From Methanosarcina sp. DH2 (GTDB taxonomy: Archaea > Halobacteriota > Methanosarcinia > Methanosarcinales > Methanosarcinaceae): DNA of 64,000 nucleotides. The notes beneath the pieces were generated by a model. The model worked only from the letters and a program-made list of their open reading frames with translations. It had not been told where the DNA came from and did no database searches. Position 1 is the stretch's first letter. Every line of letters begins with the position of its first letter. Below are positions 19,699 to 28,571 of the stretch, piece after piece. The position numbers and the translations under genes are program-made. The stretch is taken from NCBI RefSeq assembly GCF_020804225.1, contig NZ_WJBI01000001.1, positions 27,990-91,989 of the forward strand, written 5' to 3'.

Positions 19699-19727
19699 GT
19701 CGGCATAGCCTAATGTGCCATGCCGAC
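19699..19727 (+). terminator. Hairpin after the recombinase remnant
   Basis: GTCGGCAT (19699-19706) and ATGCCGAC (19720-19727) form a perfect 8-bp stem with a 13-base loop, five bases after the recombinase stop. It probably marks the transcriptional end of the element, close to its right boundary. Confidence 0.5.
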
Positions 19728-19739
19728 AATCGCATTAAA

Positions 19740-20180
19740 TGTTTTCTTAACTCACCGCTGCTAATCACGGCTGTTTTTATATTTGCCGCGTCCTTGCCGA
19801 TTTTATTAAGCTTTGTGTATTATGCCTATTACTTTAATTTCTATGCTTACGCTGAATTCATGCTGTCTTTACTGTTATTTTTATTGACTTCCCAGGTCTT
19901 TGTGCTGGGGCTTGCCCTGGCGGTCGGGAGAATCAATTCCAGACTACTTTACCCTCTTTTGCCTCTTATGCTGTTTCTGGGATTTTTTAATCCGAGGTTT
20001 CCTGTATGGGTTGACATTTTCGGGAATAATTTTCTTTCGTGGCCCCTGCGCTGGTATCTGGGGGTCATGGAGAGTCCAATACCTTATACTTTGCCAGAAG
20101 ACTTCCTCTACAGCAGACTGATTTTTTCATTTATGGGTGCCGCTCTGCTGGCACTCGCTTGCAGGAAGTCTAAAACTTGA
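19740..20180 (+). pseudogene. ABC permease remnant (C-terminal part)
   Basis: About 145 residues of hydrophobic sequence with four membrane segments (SPLLITAVFIFAASLPILLS, MLSLLLFLLTSQVFVLGLAL, LYPLLPLMLFLGFF and LIFSFMGAALLALAC) and a short basic tail. Codon use and composition fit the archaeal host again. Position and orientation suggest the permease that once followed the ATPase at 16808. Its N-terminus is replaced by the foreign insert, and the open frame only continues by chance into it. Confidence 0.6.
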
Positions 20181-20260
20181 GTTTCGTCGTCTCTTCCTAT
20201 AGATCTTGTCCTGAATACAGAGGCGAATTTATCAATTATATTTTTTAGGCGAAGAAGATC

Positions 20261-20284
20261 TTATATATTAGTTATCCTAACTAA
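20261..20284 (+). promoter_or_regulatory. TATA box overlapping a 7-3-7 palindrome (MATE operator)
   Basis: TTATATATT at 20261-20269 is a good archaeal TATA box. Directly after it lies TTAGTTA-TCC-TAACTAA (20268-20284), a perfect inverted repeat, 33 bp before the exporter's ATG. Its place just downstream of the TATA box is typical for a repressor of transcription initiation. Confidence 0.55.
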
Positions 20285-20316
20285 ATATCCCCTTTTTCGT
20301 TTATGGAGAGTAAAAT

Positions 20317-21693
20317 ATGACAGATGAACGGGAAATGAGGTCTGCAAGTATCGGAAAGCTTTTCCTGAAATTCGTTCTCCCTGCAACCATCGGGTTAATT
20401 GTCGCTGGAATCCAGGGAGTTATTGACGGTTTCTTTGTCGGGAATGCTGTGGGTAGCCAGGGGCTTGCAGGGATAACTCTTGCATTTCCTGCACTTCTGG
20501 CCATAATTGCTGTAGGACAGATGATCGGGATCGGGACTTCAAGCCTTGTGGCCCTGGCCCTTGGCAGAGTTAATCGGCAGGAAGCCCTCAAACTCATACA
20601 TAATGCTTTTCCCCTGCTCCTGCTTGTGGGAATAGGGCTCACCACCATCGGGCTGGCCGTCTCGGATTCTTATCTCCGCCTTCTGGGCGCCTCTGGCCCG
20701 GTCTTTGACATGGCAAATAGTTACCTCAGAGTCATATTTTCAGGCTCGATGCTCCTGATTCTGTCTATTGCTCTCGAACCTCTGGTACGAAATGATGGGA
20801 AACCAAGACTTGCTATGATATGTGTGGTTGCAAGTGTTCTCGTAAACCTGATTCTTGACTACATCTTTGTCATGCGAATGGAAATGGGGGTTACCGGGGC
20901 TGCAATAGCCACGGTTATTGCTTTCTCTCTTTCCGGAATTCTGCTAGCTCTGTATTTTTTCAGCGGATGGGCCGGGCTGAGGCTAAAACCCCGGTCCCTC
21001 TCTCTGGAGTCGGGAATAATTCTCAGAATTATGAAAGCAGGCTTTCCTTCCTTTGCAATGCAGTTTTCAACATTCGTCCTGCTCTTTACGAACGAGTACA
21101 TGCTGCTCAGTTACGGCTCGGAACTCGCAGTTTCAGGCTATGGAATTATAGGTTATGTCTTCTCGATTTTCTCCTTGATTTTTGAAGGAATAGCAGTTGG
21201 AACCCAGCCAATCATCGGTTTTAATTACGGAGCCCGTTGTTATTCCCGGGTTGCAGGGATCTTGAAGATAACTGTTATCTCCTGCCTCGTGACCGGATTG
21301 ATTGGTTTCATGCTTCTCTCTATGTATCCGGAACAGCTTATCTTTATCTTCAACCGCGACAGCCCCGAACTCCTGAAAATTACTCTTAACGGCATGGAGA
21401 TTTTCATGTTTGCCCTCCTTGCCCATGGGACGGTTATGCTGGGTTCCGTATATTTCCAGTCGATAAACAAAGTCAGATACGCTCTTTTCATCCAGCTAGG
21501 AACAGTTTTTCTCTTCTTCCTTCCTCTGCTCTGGATTTTACCTCCCTTACTTGGCCTTAATGGAGTCTGGCTCGCAACCCCGGTTGCGGAATTCCTGATG
21601 TTCCTGGTCGTGCTGGGCTTGCTCTGGAAAGAGTTTGGTTTTCTCAAGAATGGAAAACCTGTAAGTGAGGAAGGCCAACTTCCCTGCTTCTGA
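20317..21693 (+). CDS. MATE family efflux transporter
   Basis: 458-residue multidrug/sodium-type antiporter with about twelve membrane helices in two homologous halves. The N-terminal half opens RSASIGKLFLKFVLPATIG and holds IQGVIDGFFVGNAVG. The second half has FPSFAMQFSTFVLLFTNEYM and the GIAVGTQPIIGFNYGAR signature. It exports cationic drugs or metabolites in exchange for ions; the substrate is unknown. Length and topology are normal. A palindrome at the promoter suggests a local repressor, but no regulator gene is adjacent. Confidence 0.92.
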   Translation: MTDEREMRSASIGKLFLKFVLPATIGLIVAGIQGVIDGFFVGNAVGSQGLAGITLAFPALLAIIAVGQMIGIGTSSLVALALGRVNRQEALKLIHNAFPLLLLVGIGLTTIGLAVSDSYLRLLGASGPVFDMANSYLRVIFSGSMLLILSIALEPLVRNDGKPRLAMICVVASVLVNLILDYIFVMRMEMGVTGAAIATVIAFSLSGILLALYFFSGWAGLRLKPRSLSLESGIILRIMKAGFPSFAMQFSTFVLLFTNEYMLLSYGSELAVSGYGIIGYVFSIFSLIFEGIAVGTQPIIGFNYGARCYSRVAGILKITVISCLVTGLIGFMLLSMYPEQLIFIFNRDSPELLKITLNGMEIFMFALLAHGTVMLGSVYFQSINKVRYALFIQLGTVFLFFLPLLWILPPLLGLNGVWLATPVAEFLMFLVVLGLLWKEFGFLKNGKPVSEEGQLPCF

Positions 21694-21739
21694 GATTGTA
21701 TTAACTTCCAACGATTAAACGGAGACTCGTGACCCCTGA

Positions 21740-21943
21740 AAATACTGCCGTCAGGACCTCCTGCATAAGGAATTTAAGGACCACTATGCCAAGGGGGCAA
21801 AAACTGCATTACCCTTTTCCGAGGCCATAATAACCCGCTATTTCCTTGTGAGCATTGCGAGCACAGGTTTTGGAAAAAAGACGGCTGCCCGGGATATAAA
21901 GAGTAGAGAGCGCCTTGAACAGTCCGTTTTTCCTGAGGACTGA
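21740..21943 (+). pseudogene. Orphan reading frame, probable gene remnant
   Basis: About 67 codons without a start run from just after a TGA to a stop at 21941. The sequence looks protein-like (EFKDHYAKGAKTALPFSEAI, ITRYFLVSIASTGFGKKT, SRERLEQSVFPED) and uses host-like codons. No family recognised. It is most likely the 3' end of a deleted gene. Confidence 0.4.
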
Positions 21944-21973
21944 TTTTTCTGCAGCCCGAATTGTTTCGAGTTC

Positions 21974-23290
21974 TCAGCTCATCTGCAGCGGGTCCACTTT
22001 CATATATTCCCGCAGCACGGTTGTCGCATAGCTTCCCTTTGGCAGCATAAACTCCAGAACCGCCTTTGATTTTCCGGGGTTCAACTCATCCTCTCCAACC
22101 TCAAACTTCGGTTCCACCTGCAGGAGGAGTTCCCTGCGGGTGCCTTTTGAGCTCATTTCCGGGAACTCTTCTATATTAAAACCTTCAAGAGAGACTCCAA
22201 GTTCTTTAAGGACCTCACTTTCGATTTCTCCCGGTACTCCGGACGCAAATGCAGTCTTAAAGCCCGGAAGTGGGGCTGTAACGAAAGCACGGCCGAGCTT
22301 TATCAGGCGGTTCATTGCATTTACGGTTTCGGAGGTGACTTTCTCAGTTTTTGAGGAATCAGGAAGGCCGGCTTCGTTCCTGAAGCAGACGATATCTCCG
22401 TCCACTGCCTGATTTAACGGAATGCCGCGTTCGATTCTGCGGCAGATGATTATGTTATATATGTAAGACTGGTATCCGTGTACGAACATCCTGTAAAGGT
22501 TCTGAGGAAGCACGCGGAAAGCTCCGGGATAATCTTCCGGATTTGCGATCAGGTGGTTCATCATTGCCCTTTCGTGACCCAGGCGGAGAGGATAGGTTTT
22601 GAGCCCTTCCTTATAGTCGCGGGTATCTTTTACAAACTGGCGGGCTGCTTTTGTCTCATCGGGCTCATCCGGGAAGGGTTCGGCGATATAAAGCATTGCA
22701 GCTTTTTCAAAATCCCCTTCAATGATGGCTTTTCCTACTATATGGGTGACAGGGCGGACAGAGCCGAAACGCTGGATCCCGAAGAAATTGGGGACGCCGC
22801 CCTGGGTCAGGATTTCATCTGTTGTCTTTTTGAGCAGAGGTCGTGTCTCTTCGGGAGAACTCTCAATATCCCGGATTGTGATTATGAAATCATTTCCCCA
22901 CAGGTCTCCAAGTTCCACAGACTTCCGTGAGCGTCCCAGCACTTTCATCTCTATGTCTTTTAAGTAAATTTTTTCAATTTGGGAGGCATCGGTATCAAAT
23001 ATGCTGATTTTCTGGGTGGTCAGCGCTCTTTTGTCTTTTGTGCCTGCAACGCTGATTCTTTTCTGGCTTACCTGCAAGATTTTTGCGAGAGTTCGGGTAA
23101 AATGATGTGTATCCCAGTCTCGTTTTGTGAGTTCGAGAATGAGGTATTTTCCTTCCTGTCCTTCCTCCCGGTTTGTAACTTCTTTTACAATGAAATCCTC
23201 AATTTCCTGGCGGAGTTGCCCTCCAAGACCTTCTGTATCAGTAAAGTAAAGTTTTATTCCTATCTGTTTTTCAATCTCCGGAACTTCCAT
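21974..23290 (-). CDS. truD: tRNA pseudouridine(13) synthase TruD
   Basis: 438-residue TruD-family enzyme converting uridine 13 of tRNA to pseudouridine. The catalytic aspartate lies in GTKDKRALTTQ near residue 80. Further family signatures are GGVPNFFGIQRFGS and LYRMFVHGYQSYIYN. Archaeal enzymes carry the extended insertion domain seen between about 170 and 380. The ATG at 23290 is preferred over the TTG at 23299 because the AAGGAG ribosome-binding site is too close to the TTG. The gene is single, divergent from nothing obvious, with its own short leader. Confidence 0.93.
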   Translation of the reverse strand: MEVPEIEKQIGIKLYFTDTEGLGGQLRQEIEDFIVKEVTNREEGQEGKYLILELTKRDWDTHHFTRTLAKILQVSQKRISVAGTKDKRALTTQKISIFDTDASQIEKIYLKDIEMKVLGRSRKSVELGDLWGNDFIITIRDIESSPEETRPLLKKTTDEILTQGGVPNFFGIQRFGSVRPVTHIVGKAIIEGDFEKAAMLYIAEPFPDEPDETKAARQFVKDTRDYKEGLKTYPLRLGHERAMMNHLIANPEDYPGAFRVLPQNLYRMFVHGYQSYIYNIIICRRIERGIPLNQAVDGDIVCFRNEAGLPDSSKTEKVTSETVNAMNRLIKLGRAFVTAPLPGFKTAFASGVPGEIESEVLKELGVSLEGFNIEEFPEMSSKGTRRELLLQVEPKFEVGEDELNPGKSKAVLEFMLPKGSYATTVLREYMKVDPLQMS

Positions 23291-23473
23291 AGGTTGCAAA
23301 CACTCCTTAAATAAATTAGTAAAATTTCTGGGTAAGATTTGTAGCTGGATTTTTTGACCAGGAATTAAAAGAATAAGATCTGCTGATTAATAGATTTACT
23401 GATTAGTAGTACAGATCAGCAGCTTCCAGGGAAGTGTTTTCTTCCCCTGTGTATACCAAGGTTAAAGTGGAAC

Positions 23474-24715
23474 TTATTTAATTGCTCTGGTGCTGATGTC
23501 AATCACTTTTACCGTGCTTGTGTTTACGAATGTCCAGCTCCTGTAAGTTTCATTTTCTCCAACTGCCTGAACCTTTACCTGAGCTGTTTTCCCGGGAAGT
23601 CCGCCTGCGTAAAGACTGGAAGTCGGGTCCAGCATCAGCCAGGAACCGTATTCGTCGGTCAGGTAGTTTACATCAACATTTCCGTAATAAGCCCTTACTC
23701 CTTTAACTGCGGCTTCAGTTGAATCGTTTCCTTTGCCTATATAGGCAGCTGCGAAGGCATGGTTATCTGTCAGATAGACTCGAGTCGTACCTCCAACAGC
23801 TTCGAGCATGGATGAAAGAAGAATTGCCTGATCTTCACAGTCCCCTGCTCCTATCCTCAGGGTAACATTGGCTGGCTCCCATACATCATTGCCCCTCGGG
23901 TCACTTACGTACTCGATTTCCTCTTTTACCATGTCAAAGAGGGCACAGACCTGATAGATATTATAAGCTCCGGGATATGAGCGGGCTACCTGGGCTGCTC
24001 TGCCTCTTACATCGGGTTCGGCCGGTTCCACCAGTCGGTTTATTGTTTTAAAATAATAATCAGGATTGTACCTGTATTTTGGAATATTTTTTTCGGGCAT
24101 CGGCTTCAGGTCTGCAGTGAACCCGTTCAGGAAATAGGGCTCATATTCATGCCATTTGGCTTCCGATGTCGATGCAAGAAGCCAGAGTACGATACTGAAT
24201 CTGGCTTTTTCCTCTTCAGGCACCTGAACTGCAATTACTCCGAGACTCTGCTCTTCTCCCGGTGAAAGCAGCGCTCCACAGTCTTCGGAAAAGATCCGGT
24301 TTTCGGAGGCGTTAACCGAAACTCCGTACCTATCAATAAAGATTGGGTTCCGTCCTTCATTTTTTATACTGATTTTAAAATAACTTACCCCTCCCTGGAA
24401 AAACTCTGAAGTCTGATAATTACTGCTCAGAGAAAAACCAGGTTGCAGTGGAGTTCTCAGGATGGGAGTAAGTTCGCTTTTCGAAGTGGAATACGAAGGT
24501 ATTGCCGGAAGAGTAAAAGAAGCCATATCAGGCATGAATACCTCTTCAGAGCTTTCAGTCTCCGCACCCAGCCCAAGATAATCTCTTAACTCATTCGTAA
24601 AATTGCCAATAGAATCCGAAAAAATAAATCCGGTAATCATAACCAGTACGAGGCATATAAATAAGACCGCAATCATCGAGGGTGCGTTTTTTTCTAAAAC
24701 CTCTGAGTTATTCAT
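23474..24715 (-). CDS. Membrane-anchored transglutaminase-like protein
   Basis: 413 residues. One N-terminal membrane helix (about 14-32) anchors it. A beta-rich domain follows (about 80-200), then a transglutaminase/cysteine-protease-like core. The probable catalytic Cys is in IGAGDCEDQAILLSSM (residue about 292), the His in DNHAFAAAY and the Asp in WLMLDPTSS. The domain would face outside the cell. Archaeal members are unstudied; protein cross-linking or peptidase activity is inference. No operon partner. Confidence 0.82.
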   Translation of the reverse strand: MNNSEVLEKNAPSMIAVLFICLVLVMITGFIFSDSIGNFTNELRDYLGLGAETESSEEVFMPDMASFTLPAIPSYSTSKSELTPILRTPLQPGFSLSSNYQTSEFFQGGVSYFKISIKNEGRNPIFIDRYGVSVNASENRIFSEDCGALLSPGEEQSLGVIAVQVPEEEKARFSIVLWLLASTSEAKWHEYEPYFLNGFTADLKPMPEKNIPKYRYNPDYYFKTINRLVEPAEPDVRGRAAQVARSYPGAYNIYQVCALFDMVKEEIEYVSDPRGNDVWEPANVTLRIGAGDCEDQAILLSSMLEAVGGTTRVYLTDNHAFAAAYIGKGNDSTEAAVKGVRAYYGNVDVNYLTDEYGSWLMLDPTSSLYAGGLPGKTAQVKVQAVGENETYRSWTFVNTSTVKVIDISTRAIK

Positions 24716-24835
24716 TAATGCCCTCCTGAATCGAATGACAGGCAGAACTTTTTTCTGTCAATGAAAACATCTCTTCAGGTATCTTCTGATAACTTTTTTA
24801 TAACGGGACAGTCCTTTTTATGGGCACACTGACAG

Positions 24836-25183
24836 TTAAACAAGTTTAAGGTCCCTTGTAACTTTATCCATAATCTCTTCTTTTGCCGGTCCGATTCCGA
24901 GCACCGTGACTGTCCCGGGAGGAATTTCCGTAAGTCCTGCATCCTGTATCATAGCTGTCGGAAGCCCTTCCCTTCTTGCTTTCTCCTTAAGCTCGTAAAG
25001 GTCCTTAAGAGTGGGGACTTTCAGGACAACTTTTTTTTGCCCTCCTTCCTTCCATTTTTCAAGGTCGCTTTTGCTTGCCCATTCAGCTGCAGAAAGGGCA
25101 GCGTGAGCCACCTGTACAGCAAATTTGCCTTTAGAAAGCTTCAGGTCATCCCGGGTAACTATACACTGTTTGTATTCGCTCAT
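24836..25183 (-). CDS. pth2: Peptidyl-tRNA hydrolase, archaeal/eukaryotic type
   Basis: 115-residue Pth2 that cleaves the ester bond of peptidyl-tRNAs released by stalled ribosomes. The full family pattern is present: [20 protein letters not shown] (with catalytic lysines), [25 protein letters not shown] and VLGIGPA. Length is normal. It is unrelated to bacterial Pth. It stands alone with about 110 bp to the transglutaminase-like gene upstream of it in sequence. Confidence 0.95.
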   Translation of the reverse strand: MSEYKQCIVTRDDLKLSKGKFAVQVAHAALSAAEWASKSDLEKWKEGGQKKVVLKVPTLKDLYELKEKARREGLPTAMIQDAGLTEIPPGTVTVLGIGPAKEEIMDKVTRDLKLV

Positions 25184-25419
25184 CTTTTGCCTCGGGCTTA
25201 TTCAAAGACAGCCTATATCTTAAATGTTTTCTGTGCAGCCTTTTTGGATCGGATTTGAGTGTTAACCTCAGGATCTCTTGTAGCTTTTCTTAGACTGCTT
25301 CAGATATGCGGCTGCTTTTACTGCTTTCACATATCTGATAGTTTACAGATTTGAGAATACCTCTATTAATAATCTTCCTAAAATATGTTATACTATCTCC
25401 AATAACATTTATAGTTAAT

Positions 25420-26436
25420 TCATAAAATATTTTGCAAGTATTCCAGGATATGCTCGGCCGGATTTATTCCCCACGCATCAAAAATTCCTTTTCCTGAAGG
25501 CGTTCCATTTACTTCAAGTATTCGGGAGCTCTGTTTACCTTCATTGCTTTGACCTTTACCTTTCTTATTTTTGTTTTCGATAAAGCCTTCAGGCCCTTCT
25601 ACACGTTCAGATCCTTCTATAATTTCAGTCCCTTCTATAATATCGATACCTGCAAATGTTGTGCCTATCGTAAGGGAAGCTTTTTCGGCAATTTCTTTCT
25701 GTTCATCGGTAAGTACACACCTATCTGAACTTCCTCCCTGACTCAGATTGTTCACCCAGGAACCTGCAGCGGCTTTTCGGTAAATTGCGCCTATGACTGT
25801 GTCTCCCACAACAAAAGCCCTTATATCCCTCCCGGGGTTTTCTATAAACTCCTGGATATACAGCATTCCCCTCTCTTCGAGCAGACTTTCGAGTGTCTCT
25901 TCCACAGGTACAGGCCCTGTTTTTTTATCTGAAAACCGGATTTCTCCTTCTTTTACCCTTGCTATATCTTTTCCCTTATAACCAAAAACAGGTTTTATGA
26001 CGGCATCCCCGAATCTTGATATTACCTTTAAGGCTGCTTCTACACTCTGGACAGCTCTGGTTTCAGGCACCGGAATGCCGGCTTTTGCCAGAAGATAAGA
26101 AGCATGATACTTGTTTGCCGCATTCTGGATAGCTTCTGGAGAGTTAATAACTGGAATTCCCTGTGCTTCCAGTTCCCGCAAGATATCAAACCTGAAAGAT
26201 ACTCCTTCAAAAGCCCCTGCACCTGCATCTCTAACAATGAGTGCATCAAGGTCTGAGAGCAGGGTTTCCCCTGCCTTAAAAAGAGCTGCTGACTCAGAAG
26301 CTCCTGAACTTACACTGACCTCTGCTGCCCTGAGGTCAAGGACAAAAGGAGAAAACCCCTTTTCCTTCGCTGCCTTTATGAGTGCCCGGGCTGTCCAGTC
26401 TTCCGGGTCAGTAATCGCAATCCCTATTTTTTTCAT
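25420..26436 (-). CDS. mptN: RimK-type ATP-grasp ligase, probably tetrahydromethanopterin:glutamate ligase
   Basis: 338-residue ATP-grasp enzyme. In methanogens of this genus MptN adds L-glutamate to tetrahydromethanopterin, giving tetrahydrosarcinapterin. Visible features are the pre-ATP-grasp domain (1-105), the [19 protein letters not shown] segment, [20 protein letters not shown] (nucleotide-binding loop), the triad-like [19 protein letters not shown] and the metal site in [14 protein letters not shown]. About 35 extra residues rich in G, E, K and N lie just before that metal site. The closely related F420 ligase CofF cannot be excluded by eye. Confidence 0.7.
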   Translation of the reverse strand: MKKIGIAITDPEDWTARALIKAAKEKGFSPFVLDLRAAEVSVSSGASESAALFKAGETLLSDLDALIVRDAGAGAFEGVSFRFDILRELEAQGIPVINSPEAIQNAANKYHASYLLAKAGIPVPETRAVQSVEAALKVISRFGDAVIKPVFGYKGKDIARVKEGEIRFSDKKTGPVPVEETLESLLEERGMLYIQEFIENPGRDIRAFVVGDTVIGAIYRKAAAGSWVNNLSQGGSSDRCVLTDEQKEIAEKASLTIGTTFAGIDIIEGTEIIEGSERVEGPEGFIENKNKKGKGQSNEGKQSSRILEVNGTPSGKGIFDAWGINPAEHILEYLQNIL

Positions 26437-26601
26437 AGGGTATGATCAGGTGTCATTATTATCAAGTTTACGATAAAGATATACGGAAGACTTGCAGAGG
26501 TTTCAGAATGTTGAACCTCCTGGGTAAGCCTCCTTAAGCCTCAAGCCTCAGGCATTTTTCAGTGAACGGCGATTTATGAAAACTTTATATGTTTTTTTCT
26601 T

Positions 26602-26991
26602 TCAGGTCTGCTCTTTCAGGGGTTCAAGCCCCTGCTTTTTGCGGTAATCATTAATCGCCCTATGGGTAGCCTGCCTGGAAACCACCGAGCACTCCAGTTT
26701 TCCCGGAGGTAGCCCCTCAAGCGCTTCGGCCACAGCTTCGTTTGTAAGCTCCCAGGCTTCTTCAAGAGTTTTGCCTTTTATCAGTTCGGTCGCCATGCTG
26801 CTGGACGCGATTGCTGCTGCACAGCCAAAAGTCTTGAATTTTACATCTTCAATTCTGTTGTCCCGGATTTTCAGAAAAATTTTCATCTGATCCCCATGAG
26901 GGTTTCCGGCTTCTCCAACCCCGTCTGCATCCTCTATTTCCCCCACGTTCCTAGGATTCATAAAATGATCCATCACTTTTTTATTATACAC
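26602..26991 (-). CDS. iscU: IscU/NifU-like Fe-S scaffold protein
   Basis: 129-residue scaffold on which iron-sulfur clusters are assembled with sulfur from cysteine desulfurase. Opening YNKKVMDHFMNPRNVG and central FKTFGCAAAIASSS are typical, and a third ligand lies in GKLECSVV. The first ligand motif, normally GNPxCGD, reads GNPHGD, so that cysteine is absent. The C-terminus has a KEQT tail. It lies 150 bp downstream of iscS on the same strand and is likely co-expressed with it. Confidence 0.9.
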   Translation of the reverse strand: MYNKKVMDHFMNPRNVGEIEDADGVGEAGNPHGDQMKIFLKIRDNRIEDVKFKTFGCAAAIASSSMATELIKGKTLEEAWELTNEAVAEALEGLPPGKLECSVVSRQATHRAINDYRKKQGLEPLKEQT

Positions 26992-27145
26992 AGAATTCCC
27001 TCGCTTCTTAGATTGCTATCTGTTTATCAGGATTCTCAGCCTTCATCGGCTCTAAGTTTTCTCAGGATTTTCAGCTTCTGTCTACACTAATGCCCCTTCC
27101 GATTTTCAAGGTACTTACTTCCTAAGATAGGTATGTATTTTGTAT

Positions 27146-28336
27146 TTATTTTTCACATACACTCGCTGGCTTGTAGAATGGAGATATAGCCCTCAATTTT
27201 CCAACGACCTCAGGCAGCACCTCGAGTACATAATCAATATCTTCTTCGGAATTTGCATCCCCAAGGGTCAGGCGCAGAGAACCCTGGGCTATTTCCGGTG
27301 GCACTCCTATTGCACTGAGCACATGTGAAGGGTCGAGAGAACCCGAAGAGCAGGCACTGCCTGTTGAACTGCAGATCCCCATCTGGTCAAGCATGAGCAG
27401 CAGGGACTCCCCTTCTATATACTCAAAGCTGAAGTTCAGGTTCCCGGAAAGTCGTTTTTCCGGATGCCCGTTTAGCCTGCAGCTGGGAATTTCAAGTATT
27501 CCTGCCATGAGCCTGTCTCTCATCTTCTTTATCTTTTTACTATGCTCCTCGATCTTCACAGTTGCAAGCTCTATTGCTTTTCCCATGCCTGCAATGCCTG
27601 CAACATTCTCTGTTCCAGCCCGCCTTCCCCTCTCCTGCGCTCCCCCGTGCATATAATTGTCAATTTCTGTCCCTTCTCTGATATAGAGGGCTCCTATCCC
27701 TTTTGGTCCATAGAACTTATGCGCGGAAAGGGAGAGCATATCCACATCCTTATCTTTCCCCTGCAGGTCAAGGGGGATATTGCCTATTGCCTGTACGGCA
27801 TCGGTATGAAAAGGAATATCGTGCTCTCTGGCAACCTTACCTATCTCTGAAATGGGCTCTATAGTCCCCATTTCATTATTTGCGTACATGACCGAAATCA
27901 GGATGGTATCTTCTCTTATTGCGGCTTCCAGCTTTGCAGGGTCCACAAGCCCGTACGTGTCTACAGGCAGATAGGTTACGTCAAAGCCCTGCGTTTCCAG
28001 ATACTCGCAGGGGTAAAGCACTGCATGGTGTTCGATTGGCGTGGTGATAATGTGTTTCCCTTTCTTTCGCCTGGTGAAAGCTGTTCCTTTGACAGCCCAG
28101 TTGTCAGACTCGGTCCCTCCTGAGGTAAAGTAAATTTCGTCGGGATCAGCGCCAAGAGCTTTTGCAAGCTTTTCCCTGGCGGTTTCCACAGCTTCCTTGC
28201 CTTCCCTGCCTATTGAGTACAGGGATGAAGGATTCCCGAAATGTTCTTTCAAAAAAGGCAGCATAGTCTCAACCACTTCAGGTTTTATGAAAGTGGTGGC
28301 TGCATGGTCCATGTATACGAATCGATTCTCTCCCAT
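27146..28336 (-). CDS. iscS: Cysteine desulfurase IscS/NifS
   Basis: 396-residue pyridoxal-phosphate enzyme removing sulfur from cysteine for Fe-S cluster assembly. The N-terminus YMDHAATTFIKPEVVE, the PITPIEHHAVL-type histidine (TTPIEHHAVLYP), the PLP lysine in LSAHKFYGPKGIGALY and the sulfur-carrying cysteine in SSTGSACSSGSLDPSH are all present. A short active loop marks the NifS/IscS class I type. It pairs with the iscU gene downstream. An in-frame ATG follows GGGTGTTCTG-type sequence with a modest ribosome-binding site. Confidence 0.95.
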   Translation of the reverse strand: MGENRFVYMDHAATTFIKPEVVETMLPFLKEHFGNPSSLYSIGREGKEAVETAREKLAKALGADPDEIYFTSGGTESDNWAVKGTAFTRRKKGKHIITTPIEHHAVLYPCEYLETQGFDVTYLPVDTYGLVDPAKLEAAIREDTILISVMYANNEMGTIEPISEIGKVAREHDIPFHTDAVQAIGNIPLDLQGKDKDVDMLSLSAHKFYGPKGIGALYIREGTEIDNYMHGGAQERGRRAGTENVAGIAGMGKAIELATVKIEEHSKKIKKMRDRLMAGILEIPSCRLNGHPEKRLSGNLNFSFEYIEGESLLLMLDQMGICSSTGSACSSGSLDPSHVLSAIGVPPEIAQGSLRLTLGDANSEEDIDYVLEVLPEVVGKLRAISPFYKPASVCEK

Positions 28337-28571
28337 CAGAACACCCTAGGAAAATAGGAGTTTGCTCGATATGAATTTATTGTGTGCCCTTTAAGAACTT
28401 TCAGTTTGTACCTGGATATTCGAAATATCCAGTCTTTGATTATCCCGGCTTTGATAACGGCTTGAGTACACTGTAAGTAATCTTCATCGTAAACAATTTT
28501 CCAGCATCCCGAAGGTATTTATAACCTGGTTTCTTTAGTCCAGTTTCAATCAACAGGAGGAAAATGAGGTC

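Larger units (their letters stand above)
17234..19740 (+). mobile_element. Remnant of a Firmicutes-type (Tn1549-like) integrative element
   Basis: About 2.5 kb splits an ABC ATPase from its permease remnant. Contents in order: a SAM methyltransferase, two strong bacterial-type terminators, a frameshifted sigma-70-like gene, the first codons of a small helix-turn-helix gene, and the C-terminal part of a large serine recombinase ending at 19693. The order sigma-like, small HTH, recombinase is that of the right end of Tn1549/CTn-type conjugative elements. Base composition is visibly more GC-rich than the flanks. Exact ends are uncertain, and no clear target duplication was seen. Confidence 0.75.
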
